64,000 bases of DNA from Rubrolithibacter danxiaensis (GTDB lineage Bacteria > Bacteroidota > Bacteroidia > Sphingobacteriales > Sphingobacteriaceae), in the NCBI RefSeq assembly GCF_047272945.1, contig NZ_JBKOPS010000006.1, positions 62,001 to 126,000 on the forward strand, given 5' to 3'. The notes beneath the pieces are model-generated. The model had not been told where the DNA came from, did not search any database, and saw only the letters and a program-made list of their open reading frames with translations. Every line of letters begins with the position of its first letter. Positions within the stretch are counted from its first letter, which is position 1. The position numbers and the translations under genes were made by a program. Below, piece after piece: positions 17,722-26,510 of this stretch.

Positions 17722-20194
17722 ACTTAACGAAGGGCTCGGTCAACGTCAAACACTTTTCGTTGAGGTAATATTACCTTTAGCCATTTCGAAAACATATACT
17801 TACCGTGTACCTGCTTCTTTAAACGAGCAGGTGCAGATTGGCAAAAGGGTAATTGTGCAATTTGGGAAAAGTAAAATTTATACTGCCATTATCTGTTCTG
17901 TTTCAGAAAATCCTCCAGCACTTTACGAAGCAAAATATATTATAGAGGTTTTAGATGAATATCCAATCGTCAATCATCTTCAATTAAAACTGTGGGAATG
18001 GATCTCGGATTATTACATGTGCAATGCCGGTGAAGTGATGCAGGCAGCAATGCCGGCAGCCCTAAAGCTTGCAAGCGAAACGAAAATTATACTCCTCCCT
18101 CAGCATGAGTTTTCCAAGCAGGAACTTACTGATAAAGAGTACCTGATTGTAGATGCCCTGGAAATTCAACCGGAATTAAAGGTAAGCGATATCAGTAAAC
18201 TGCTGGGTCAAAAAACTGTTTTTCCGGTTTTGAAGGGTCTTTTTGACAAAGGTATTATCCATATTTCTGAAGAGATATCAGAGCGTTATAAGCCGAGGTA
18301 TAAGTCATTTATTCAATTAAGTGATTTTTATAATGATCCTGTAAATAAAAAACATCTTTTTGACGAGCTTGGAAGAGCGCCAAAACAACTGGAAGCATTA
18401 CTGGCTTATATTAAGCTGAGCAGAAATAATCCTAAAATTTCTAAAGCCGAAATACTAGAGGAAAGCAATTGCGGCGATGCGGCAATAAACGCGTTAATAA
18501 AAAAAGGTGTTTTTATTAAAGAGGATATTCAGGTGAGCAGGCTGCTTAGTTTGGAACAGGAAAATTCAGAAGAGTTTGAATTAAACAAGGTTCAGCAAGA
18601 GGTATTTGATTCAATAAACCAGCAGTTCTCCGATAAAGACGTAGTGTTGTTACACGGCGTAACAGCTTCCGGCAAAACCCAGATCTATATCCGGCTCATC
18701 GAGCAGGCAATTCAAAGCGGCCGGAATGTTTTGTATTTACTGCCGGAAATAGCGCTTACGACACACATAATTGAAAGGCTTCGGAAGCATTTTGGTTCAT
18801 CTATTGGTATTTATCATTCTAAGTTTAATGATAATGAGCGGGCTGAAGTTTGGAATAAAGTTCTAAAAGATGAATACAAGGTAATACTTGGTGTACGCTC
18901 TTCAATTTTTCTGCCTTTCAATAACCTGGGATTGATTATTGTGGATGAAGAGCATGAGTCTTCTTATAAGCAATTTGATCCGGCACCACGTTATCATGCA
19001 AGAGATTCTGCAATTTATATGGCTTCTTTGCATAAGGCGAAAGTATTATTAGGCTCGGCAACACCATCTTTAGAAAGTTATTCCAATGCTGTGGCAGGTA
19101 AATATGGGTTTGCCGAAGTTTTAACACGTTTTGGCTCTGCCCGGCTTCCACAAATTGAAGTGGTTAATATTGAGGAAGAAACAAAACGGAAAACAATTCA
19201 ATATAATTTTACCAGTGTTTTGGTTAAAGAAATTACAGATGCCCTTGCGAAAAAGGAGCAGGTAATTCTTTTTCAAAACCGCAGAGGATATACGCCTTTT
19301 CTACTCTGCCGTACCTGCGGTTTTTCTCCTAAGTGCATTAATTGCGATGTTAGTTTAACCTACCACAAAAGTACCGGAAAACTGCATTGCCATTACTGTG
19401 GATATAAGCAGGAAGTAATTTCTGTATGCCCGGCATGCGGATCAACTCATATTGAACAGAAAGGATACGGGACGGAAAAAATTGAAGATGATTTGAGTTT
19501 TATTTTTCCTGATGCCAAAATCGGGCGCCTCGATTTTGATGCTACCCGTTCGAAAAATAGCTTTCAGAAGATTCTGGGTGATTTTGAAGAAAAGAAGATC
19601 GATGTTCTGGTAGGAACACAAATGGTAGCAAAGGGCCTCGACTTTAACGATGTTACCGTTATCGGCATCATCAATGCAGATAGTTTGCTCAATTATCCGG
19701 ATTTCAGGGCTTTTGAGAGAAGTTTTCAGTTGCTTGCACAGGTAGCAGGAAGGGCAGGAAGGCGGGATAAGGCTGGTAAGGTTATTATTCAGGCGTATAA
19801 TTCAAAACACCGGATTTTAGACCAGGTAATACGGAATGACTACCAGGAGTTTTTTCAAACAGAAATGGCCGAAAGAAAGAATTTTCAATATCCTCCTTTT
19901 TATCGTCTTATCCAGCTGGATGTAAAACATAAGGACTTTGTACGGCTAAACGCGATAGCAGATAAATTAGCAGTTGAACTGCGGCAGTTATTCGGAGACC
20001 GGATTCTGGGTCCCGAAGCACCTTTAATTTCTAAAATCAGGAATTACTTTATTAAAACCGTGATCATAAAAGTGGAGCGTAGCGGAGTTTCAATACAAAA
20101 AATAAAACAGGCCCTCAGGGAAGCTTTGTTGAAATTCGAATCAGACAAAGCTCAGAAAGGTGTTTTAATACAAATAGATGTTGATCCTTATTAA
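17714..20194 (+). CDS. priA: Primosomal replication restart helicase PriA
   Basis: 826 residues. Order: N-terminal DNA-binding domain (FVEVILPLAISKTYTYRVP), Walker A (GVTASGKTQ, about 316-324), DEEH box (VDEEHESSYKQ), the zinc-binding insert with eight cysteines (CRTCGF, CINC, CHYCG, CPACG; about 535-580), and the helicase C domain with VAGRAGR. It reloads DnaB at stalled forks. It meets the next, convergent gene with a 4-base overlap at its stop codon. Confidence 0.97.
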   Translation: MLELNEGLGQRQTLFVEVILPLAISKTYTYRVPASLNEQVQIGKRVIVQFGKSKIYTAIICSVSENPPALYEAKYIIEVLDEYPIVNHLQLKLWEWISDYYMCNAGEVMQAAMPAALKLASETKIILLPQHEFSKQELTDKEYLIVDALEIQPELKVSDISKLLGQKTVFPVLKGLFDKGIIHISEEISERYKPRYKSFIQLSDFYNDPVNKKHLFDELGRAPKQLEALLAYIKLSRNNPKISKAEILEESNCGDAAINALIKKGVFIKEDIQVSRLLSLEQENSEEFELNKVQQEVFDSINQQFSDKDVVLLHGVTASGKTQIYIRLIEQAIQSGRNVLYLLPEIALTTHIIERLRKHFGSSIGIYHSKFNDNERAEVWNKVLKDEYKVILGVRSSIFLPFNNLGLIIVDEEHESSYKQFDPAPRYHARDSAIYMASLHKAKVLLGSATPSLESYSNAVAGKYGFAEVLTRFGSARLPQIEVVNIEEETKRKTIQYNFTSVLVKEITDALAKKEQVILFQNRRGYTPFLLCRTCGFSPKCINCDVSLTYHKSTGKLHCHYCGYKQEVISVCPACGSTHIEQKGYGTEKIEDDLSFIFPDAKIGRLDFDATRSKNSFQKILGDFEEKKIDVLVGTQMVAKGLDFNDVTVIGIINADSLLNYPDFRAFERSFQLLAQVAGRAGRRDKAGKVIIQAYNSKHRILDQVIRNDYQEFFQTEMAERKNFQYPPFYRLIQLDVKHKDFVRLNAIADKLAVELRQLFGDRILGPEAPLISKIRNYFIKTVIIKVERSGVSIQKIKQALREALLKFESDKAQKGVLIQIDVDPY

Positions 20195-20940
20195 TCTAAC
20201 AAGCCGAAGTTATACTGTACCGACAACATGCTGAGGGGTTTTAAAAGAAATTCCCAGTTGGTTGTTTTGTTCAGCGATCTGGTTCGGTTTACATCCTGAG
20301 TGGTTTTGTCCTGGCGCTCGTAGTCGTATAAAATGTCCATGCTTCCTTCAAATCCGATAGTCAAATGGTCAACCAGGTTAAATTTAACTCCTATTAAAGG
20401 TGTCAGCATAGCTCCGTTTTTTGAAGTGTTAACATCATACGGCGTGGTTGTGCCTACTGATGAGGCATTTGTAACATCGCCGGTAAATTTTGTTCTTCTG
20501 TATCCCAGGTCAAAGCCATAGTAAGGCTGAATAGTTGAATAAGAAATGGCTTTTTCAAATCCCATCTTTAATGAGAAATCTGTTAATTTACCTGCTGCTA
20601 TTTCGCACTCAGCGCAATTATTCTTAAAAGAATAATCTTTCCGGTAAAAATTCCCCGAAAAGCGATAGCTGATCTGGTTGTCGTTTATTTTAAAGATTAA
20701 ACCGCTGAAAGGAGTTTTAATAAAATTATCTGTATTTACCTGATTCAGAATCTTGGGGAATTGCTCAATGCCCAGCACTTTTACAGCAACAGAATAATTA
20801 TACGACCGGTTACGCTGATAGGAATTGTTTTTCCATGCAGAAAGATCGGGTGCTTTTAAGGTGTCAATGCGTACAATTTGAGCTTTTAATTCAAAAATAA
20901 TTGTGCAAAGAAGTATAATTAGTAAGACACTTTTTTTCAT
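20191..20940 (-). CDS. Secreted beta-rich protein, probably outer-membrane barrel
   Basis: 249 residues from the ATG at 20940 (MKKSVLLIILLCTIIFELKAQ), a clean signal peptide; a longer in-frame start at 21087 would overlap pcm and put 49 unlikely residues in front. The mature part alternates polar and aromatic residues (YYGFDLGYRRTKF, LTIGFEGSMDILYDY) and ends in MLSVQYNFGLLD, typical of small outer-membrane beta-barrels. A Cys pair (NNCAEC) is present. I do not recognise a more specific family. Confidence 0.6.
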   Translation of the reverse strand: MKKSVLLIILLCTIIFELKAQIVRIDTLKAPDLSAWKNNSYQRNRSYNYSVAVKVLGIEQFPKILNQVNTDNFIKTPFSGLIFKINDNQISYRFSGNFYRKDYSFKNNCAECEIAAGKLTDFSLKMGFEKAISYSTIQPYYGFDLGYRRTKFTGDVTNASSVGTTTPYDVNTSKNGAMLTPLIGVKFNLVDHLTIGFEGSMDILYDYERQDKTTQDVNRTRSLNKTTNWEFLLKPLSMLSVQYNFGLLD

Positions 20941-21080
20941 TATATCTGTTTTAAAACAAGTAATGGTTGCCGGATTAGCGAAAATAAGGCCAATGATAAC
21001 CAATTCATTAATAATTTTAAAAGAAAGAAATAGTTTTTTATGTGATAAATTTCTTTCTGGGAAGTATTTTTGAAACCCAA

Positions 21081-21737
21081 ATGGCATACAAATATGTAGA
21101 TAATTACCGGGAAAGAGGAGCGAGAAAGCGCCTGGTTACGCAGTTAAAAGAAAAGGGCATCAGCGATGAAGAAGTATTGCATGCAATCGGAAAAGTTCCT
21201 CGCCATTTCTTTTTTGACGAAACTTTCTGGAACCAGGCTTATAAAGACATCGCTTTTCCGATAGGCGAGGGGCAAACCATTTCACAGCCTTATACGGTAG
21301 CTTATCAAACGCAACTGCTGCATATAAAAAAGGGAGATAAAGTTTTAGAAATAGGTACTGGCTCTGGCTACCAAACCTGTATTTTGCTTGAACTGGGAGC
21401 AAAAGTGTATACCATTGAGCGGCAGGAAAAGCTTTTTGAAAGAACAAAAACCGTGCTGCCCAGGATGGGATATCAGGCTGAGTTTTTTTGTGGCGATGGT
21501 TCCAAAGGAATTCTCGATAAGGCACCTTATGATAAGATATTAGTCACCGCGGGAGCGCCTTTTGTTCCTGAAGTGTTGCTGAAACAACTAAAAATAGGTG
21601 GTATTGTAGTTATCCCGGTAGGAGATGAAAATACGCAAAAAATGATTACTGTTTTACGGGTTTCGGAAACCGATTATGAAAAGATAGAACTGGATACCTT
21701 TCGTTTTGTGCCTCTGGTTGGCGACCAGGCCTGGTAA
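21081..21737 (+). CDS. pcm: Protein-L-isoaspartate O-methyltransferase
   Basis: 218 residues from the ATG at 21081 (MAYKYVDNYRERG). Class I methyltransferase: GEGQTISQPYTVA, then the SAM-binding motif VLEIGTGSGYQT (about residues 86-97), an acidic motif (VYTIERQ) and the ILVTAGAPFVPEVLLKQLK segment, all as in PCMT. It methylates damaged isoaspartyl residues for repair. The promoter must lie in the short gap to the divergent gene at 20940. Confidence 0.94.
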   Translation: MAYKYVDNYRERGARKRLVTQLKEKGISDEEVLHAIGKVPRHFFFDETFWNQAYKDIAFPIGEGQTISQPYTVAYQTQLLHIKKGDKVLEIGTGSGYQTCILLELGAKVYTIERQEKLFERTKTVLPRMGYQAEFFCGDGSKGILDKAPYDKILVTAGAPFVPEVLLKQLKIGGIVVIPVGDENTQKMITVLRVSETDYEKIELDTFRFVPLVGDQAW

Positions 21738-21784
21738 GATAAAGAAAGCTCTTTTTGCTTTTGAGGAGTGTGTTTAAGCAGCAA

Positions 21785-21831
21785 TTGCGGCAATCTATAA
21801 AAGAAAATTACAGATTGCCGCAAATTGATTT
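21785..21831. terminator. Stable hairpin, probable bidirectional terminator
   Basis: TTGCGGCAATCT at 21785-21796 pairs perfectly with AGATTGCCGCAA at 21812-21823 (12 bp, 15-nt loop), followed by a T-rich stretch on the + strand. It sits between the convergent ends of pcm and the auracyanin-fusion gene. Confidence 0.62.
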
Positions 21832-21859
21832 TTGCTTCGATTTATTTTTGAAAGGTAAT

Positions 21860-23956
21860 TTATTTTACCACTTTCATAATTCCCTGCATGGAATAAAAAT
21901 GCCCCGGAACAGAACATTCATAAGTATACTCTCCCGGCTGTACAGGTGCTGTAAAATAAATAGTTTCTGAAGTATTTGGTTGAAGCAGTTTGGTATGATG
22001 AAGAACATTGCTGGTGTTGGGGATGTAGTTTTTCTCCTGCCCCTCCAGACCAAGTTTCATAGCCGCTTCACCTACTTTTATAGCTGTTCCGGGCATTACA
22101 ACTACAAAGTTGTGAAGCATGTCGTCGTTATTTGTAAATACCACTTTTACCTTACTTCCGGCTCTTACCTGAAATTGAGAAGGGCTAAATTTCAGTCCGG
22201 GTTTTGTTCCCATATTAATCGTATAGTCTGCTTCGCCCCAGGCTGCCGGCATTTTAGTGATCCTTTTGCCGTTAACAGCAGCAGTTTTAGCAGTTACAGT
22301 GCTTTTTCCGGTTCCTGAACTTTTCATTTTCATAGGTTCCGTTTTATGAGAATGGGCCGGAGCAGGAAAATTTATTGCGAGTTTTTCGCCATCAGGAACA
22401 GAGTTTAGTGTATAGTATCCAACAGCATGCAGTAAAGGTTTACCATCGGCAGACCTTACGCCTTCCGCAGTTATTTCATGAATATATCCTAATCTTAAAT
22501 TATCTACTACCAGCCTCGCTCTCATGCCATCATCCGAAACCACTACTCCTTTTATCGGGCATTCTTCATTATTTATTACAGGGCTTCCGTAAGTAGAATG
22601 ATATTTATAATTGAATCCTTTGACGTTGTAGGAGCCAGGATCAGTTGCAGTTGCTTTATTAACGGGTGCGGTGAAATGAATTTCAAATCCGTCAGGCTTT
22701 GCCCTGATGGTTTTCATTTCAAAAGGTGTTTTTCCTGTCCATACAACCCGTTGTAAACTGAACAGCTCTTTTCCTGTTGATGACCATCCTCTGCTTGTCA
22801 TACCAACAAACATAGAAGCGTCATGCCCCCAAACCATCCGTAATATTCCTGAAGAAAAACCTTCACGAAATGGAAAAACCACGCCCTGATATTTTCCTTT
22901 TACTTTTTCAAGATCCACACGTGTAATTATACTTTGTCCCTGGTCGCCTACAAAAAGCTGATTTTCAAAGGGGCCGAATTTTCCGTTTGTATTATCATTC
23001 AGCAAGCCCGAAGTTGAAATCCCTAAAATTCCATGAGGAAGCCATACCGCCGGGGCTTTTAAATCCGGAACCCGTTTTGCAACATCGTATAAAGGTTCGC
23101 CCGTGTTTGGAACGTCTTCGGGCCGAAGTTTCAGTGGTGAACAGGGAAGATTGGTCCATTTTAAGCTTTCAGCATTTCCTAAAAAATCCCCTTTTTCAAC
23201 TTGTGATATTCTACCAGAACCTACCCAGTCTCCCTGGTTTTCTGTATAGAAAAAATCTCCGGCAGCATTCATTCCATAGCCGGCAGGTGATCTCATTCCC
23301 GCGGCAAAAGGAACCATCTTGCCGTCTGGAGTGATTTCCAGTGTCCAGCCTCTCCATGGAACCAGACTAATGCCATGGCCCAAACTATTGCTCCATCCCA
23401 GATTTAAGGTTACCAGCATATTGCCATTAGGTAAGAAAGTTGGACCGTATGAATACTCGTGGTAATTTCCGGATAAGGGCCAGGAATAGATTTTGTCATA
23501 TGAGTCGGCCACTCCGTCTCCGTCTTTATCTCTTAACCGCGTGAGTTCACTTCTTTGTGTTACATAAATGTCCCCGTCTTTATAAGCCAAACCAAGCGGC
23601 TCGTGAAGGCCATAAGCAAAACGACGATAGGAAGGCCTTTCAGTTCCTTTTATATATGGATTGCTGACGATCCAAACTTCTCCTCTTCGTGTACAGATTG
23701 CCAGGCTGCCGTCAGGCAGAGTTGCCATGCCTCCAACTTCCAGTATAACATCTTCCGGAACAGGTAAGGATATTAATTTGTAAAAATCATCTTCCTTTTC
23801 AGGCTCCTGATCAACCTTCGCAAGTCCGGCGGGAGGTGGTGCAGGTTGTTTGCTTCCTGTAGCAGGATTTACTTTTTTAGTCTGCGCCGATGTTACGGAT
23901 GACAGCACAAAGAGGAGTAATATGACTTTAGATATTCGGTTGATATATAGTATCAT
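21860..23956 (-). CDS. Beta-propeller dehydrogenase-like protein fused to an auracyanin/plastocyanin copper domain
   Basis: 698 residues with a signal peptide. Residues about 45-420 form a six-bladed propeller resembling soluble glucose/sorbosone dehydrogenase and the PVC-type membrane-bound dehydrogenase domain (MATLPDGSLAICTRRGEVWIV; LRDKDGDGVADSYDKIY). The C-terminal 115 residues are a type I copper domain with all ligands visible: His615 (MLHNF), Cys681, His686 and Met690 (CSVPGHFYSM). It is thus a predicted periplasmic oxidoreductase or sugar-binding propeller with its own electron carrier. It follows the DUF1080 gene by 21 bases on the same strand, so the two form an operon. Cofactor and substrate are not shown by sequence. 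Confidence 0.78.
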   Translation of the reverse strand: MILYINRISKVILLLFVLSSVTSAQTKKVNPATGSKQPAPPPAGLAKVDQEPEKEDDFYKLISLPVPEDVILEVGGMATLPDGSLAICTRRGEVWIVSNPYIKGTERPSYRRFAYGLHEPLGLAYKDGDIYVTQRSELTRLRDKDGDGVADSYDKIYSWPLSGNYHEYSYGPTFLPNGNMLVTLNLGWSNSLGHGISLVPWRGWTLEITPDGKMVPFAAGMRSPAGYGMNAAGDFFYTENQGDWVGSGRISQVEKGDFLGNAESLKWTNLPCSPLKLRPEDVPNTGEPLYDVAKRVPDLKAPAVWLPHGILGISTSGLLNDNTNGKFGPFENQLFVGDQGQSIITRVDLEKVKGKYQGVVFPFREGFSSGILRMVWGHDASMFVGMTSRGWSSTGKELFSLQRVVWTGKTPFEMKTIRAKPDGFEIHFTAPVNKATATDPGSYNVKGFNYKYHSTYGSPVINNEECPIKGVVVSDDGMRARLVVDNLRLGYIHEITAEGVRSADGKPLLHAVGYYTLNSVPDGEKLAINFPAPAHSHKTEPMKMKSSGTGKSTVTAKTAAVNGKRITKMPAAWGEADYTINMGTKPGLKFSPSQFQVRAGSKVKVVFTNNDDMLHNFVVVMPGTAIKVGEAAMKLGLEGQEKNYIPNTSNVLHHTKLLQPNTSETIYFTAPVQPGEYTYECSVPGHFYSMQGIMKVVK

Positions 23957-23977
23957 GATTTCTTCTTAGAAAATTAA

Positions 23978-25840
23978 TTACCAGATGATAGAGTAGTTAA
24001 CGGTATTGTCTATGGGCACAATCAGTTCTTTAAGGCCTTTGCTATTGGTTCGGATAAGAGGTTTTTTTATATCCTTCAGGTCTATATAAAACTGTTTGTT
24101 ATTGATAGCATAAAGTCCGTTTGCTAATTTTTCAATTTCATTGCTTTCTGCAACAAGAGCCCATAAATCCTTATCTGCTTTATTGGTAATTTCAATAATA
24201 TGTGTTAATTTCTTTCCTCCGTCTTCCGAAATAAATGATTCTCTCACAGGAGTATTTCCTAATGTGTACTTTATTATCGGACGGTCATTCTCCACGTCAT
24301 AACCTGAATAATTATAGGTTAAGTTTGAATCAGGCCATGCAGCATTTTTGTCTGAGAGAAAAGCAAGTGCAGGTTTAGCAGGAAGTTCGGTAACACTTCC
24401 CAGCGGAACTGCAAGTTGTGTTTCGCCGCGACCATACCACATTTGGGTAGTTTCAAGAAAATCGCCACGCCATATTTGGATAAATTCTCCGCGTTTCAGA
24501 TCGTAAGTATAATTTGCGTCTCCGGGTTCTGCTACAGAAATTACATGCGTTTTTTTAGTGCCGTGGTTGTTTACAAAACCTCTTTGCATAACCGGAACAC
24601 CTTTACTGAGCACCTTTATTGCACCTACAGCCTCTACTTCCGGAATTACCGGATTTAAGATGGTATATGGAACGCCAGGCCCCTCAATACCCAAAACGAT
24701 ATCGTTACTTCTGGCATACCACAAGCCAAAATTTTTATAATAATTAAGTTCGAATGGAAGTTTGCCCGCTTGTAAATCAACAAGTGCTGTTGCAGTTCCT
24801 CCTTTAGTCCCTTCAATCGCCAGTATTTTTTTTCCTCCGATCATTAATTCGCCTGCTCCATTCGGATTTTGTGGATTAGTTTCTGAAGGAATCCACTTGA
24901 GATCAAGATTTATCAGGTATTTTCCGGAAACAGGCACATTTAGTGTTCCGGTTATCTTGCCGCCAAACTTATCTTTACTTCCCGGAGCAGCGTGAGCAAG
25001 CAGGTCCACAGCCATTTCTCTTTTAAAAGTCGAAGCGTTCAGGTCGGAGAAAGATTTGAATGAGCCGTCGTAGGAGCTTAGTTTCATGCCGGTAAGGGTT
25101 ACTGCCTCTGTTCCGTAAGCTTTATATTTTATATTTCGGATTGCTACAGCACCGTGGTCGCCCTGTATCATTAAAGGTCCCAGCGGTTTTTCATCTTCAA
25201 AGGCTGCAGCCCTGGTAGGCCCTGTAACTTCAATGTTTTCGTGAATAACAACACCGTTATGAATAACCTTCACAAATTTGGCATTCTCAATTTTTTCTCC
25301 TTTTGAATTAAATCTGGGCGCTCGGAAGATGATGCGGTAATGTTGCCATAATCCGGGCGCTTTTGCTACGTTCTGTGCCGGAGCATGTCCCTCATATCCT
25401 TTAAATCCTTCCGGCCGGCTTTCATCCCAGCGTTGATAGATAGCTCCGCAATCTGTAACTTTTGATTTTTCTACTCCCCAGCTATCAAACATTTGAATTT
25501 CATACCTTCCCTGCAGGTATACGCCGGCATTAGAGCCTTTATCCATCATGAAATCAAGTTCGAGGTCCAGATCGCCGTGTTCGAAATTGGTGAAAAGATG
25601 ATCGTGGCTTTTTGAGGAGGGATCGTTTACCAGAATTCCATTGCCGGATTTTGTTGAACCTTTACCCTCTTTATTAATGTCGTAATAAACATCACCTGCA
25701 ACTTTCCAGTTTCCATTGGTAGATTTAAAATCTTTCAGGCTGCTTAAATCGAGGGTAGAATAAGGAAGTTCAGATTGTGCTAAGACCTGATAACAGTTTA
25801 ACAGGATTAGAGCAATAATAAAATTAAAACAACGTCGCAT
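23978..25840 (-). CDS. DUF1080 (3-keto-disaccharide hydrolase-type) secreted protein
   Basis: 620 residues with a signal peptide ending LAQ. Residues about 30-240 are a concanavalin-like DUF1080 domain (WKVAGDVYYD, FELDFMMDKGSNAGVYLQG-like core, FDSWGVE, CGAIYQ, WQHYRIIFRAP). A PA14-like beta domain follows (about 285-375, KYLINLDLKWIPSE). The last 230 residues are a further beta-rich region with no family I recognise. DUF1080 members have been shown to cleave 3-keto-glycosides. First gene of a two-gene operon with the auracyanin fusion; a GMC dehydrogenase pair that could make 3-keto sugars is 3 kb away. Confidence 0.76.
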   Translation of the reverse strand: MRRCFNFIIALILLNCYQVLAQSELPYSTLDLSSLKDFKSTNGNWKVAGDVYYDINKEGKGSTKSGNGILVNDPSSKSHDHLFTNFEHGDLDLELDFMMDKGSNAGVYLQGRYEIQMFDSWGVEKSKVTDCGAIYQRWDESRPEGFKGYEGHAPAQNVAKAPGLWQHYRIIFRAPRFNSKGEKIENAKFVKVIHNGVVIHENIEVTGPTRAAAFEDEKPLGPLMIQGDHGAVAIRNIKYKAYGTEAVTLTGMKLSSYDGSFKSFSDLNASTFKREMAVDLLAHAAPGSKDKFGGKITGTLNVPVSGKYLINLDLKWIPSETNPQNPNGAGELMIGGKKILAIEGTKGGTATALVDLQAGKLPFELNYYKNFGLWYARSNDIVLGIEGPGVPYTILNPVIPEVEAVGAIKVLSKGVPVMQRGFVNNHGTKKTHVISVAEPGDANYTYDLKRGEFIQIWRGDFLETTQMWYGRGETQLAVPLGSVTELPAKPALAFLSDKNAAWPDSNLTYNYSGYDVENDRPIIKYTLGNTPVRESFISEDGGKKLTHIIEITNKADKDLWALVAESNEIEKLANGLYAINNKQFYIDLKDIKKPLIRTNSKGLKELIVPIDNTVNYSIIW

Positions 25841-25997
25841 GAATATAAAGGTTGTATAAATGATTATAAATAGTTGGTTTTGTAAAGGCAGTTAAGTAGT
25901 TATATCAATTGTTTCTTTTACATTTATCTTTCAAAAATAGCATTTATGCCTTTATTTTTTTTAATATTTACAGTTTAATTGCTGTTACACTTTTACA

Positions 25998-26450
25998 TTA
26001 ATATATAGCTTTAATCAGAAATTCTCTGCCGTTAAATGCAACTACATTTCCGGCTGTTCTTCCTTTAAATTTAAAACCAATAGGAGAGGTTGGGGCGATA
26101 GCAAAAAATAGTTCATTCTCAATACGAACCTGCCCTGCACTTATTGCAAAATAGAAATTTCCGTTACTGGTATAAATTAAACTCCCAGCTTGTATTGTTT
26201 TTGACGTGTTTTCGGGGCTTATCTGCAGTAAGGCATGATGAAGTTTTTTAGCTTCCAGTAACTGCACCTGGTTTCTTGAAATTTCCTGCTGCATCATTTC
26301 TCTGGTTGTTTCATATTTATCGCCGGCACTGCTTTTGGTATCATCTTTTGAAGCTTCCTGTGCAGATATAATTGCATTCTCGGCAGTGCTGATTCTATCC
26401 TCAATGTATTTCAAACAATGCCGGTATAACTTCTCCTTAATTTCAAACAT
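25998..26450 (-). CDS. GreA/GreB-like coiled-coil protein
   Basis: 150 residues. The N-terminal 75 residues are an antiparallel coiled coil with the Gre-like segment SSAGDKYETTREMMQQE; the C-terminal half has the FKBP-like Gre fold ending in SPIGFKFKGRTAGNVV and an EFLIKAIY strand. It resembles GreA/GreB but the acidic tip residues are placed differently from classical GreA, so transcript-cleavage activity is not assured. Bacteroidota homologues are often mislabelled as 3-oxoacyl-ACP synthase; nothing here resembles that enzyme. Divergent from GH31. Confidence 0.65.
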   Translation of the reverse strand: MFEIKEKLYRHCLKYIEDRISTAENAIISAQEASKDDTKSSAGDKYETTREMMQQEISRNQVQLLEAKKLHHALLQISPENTSKTIQAGSLIYTSNGNFYFAISAGQVRIENELFFAIAPTSPIGFKFKGRTAGNVVAFNGREFLIKAIY

Positions 26451-26510
26451 TTTGCAAGATTATACTTTATTTTGGTAACTGCCTGTATTTGTAAACCCTA
26501 ATAGTTAAAA

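Noticed and set aside
20941..21087. Extended N-terminus for the minus-strand secreted protein
   Set aside because: It would overlap pcm and bury a clear signal peptide beginning at 20940.
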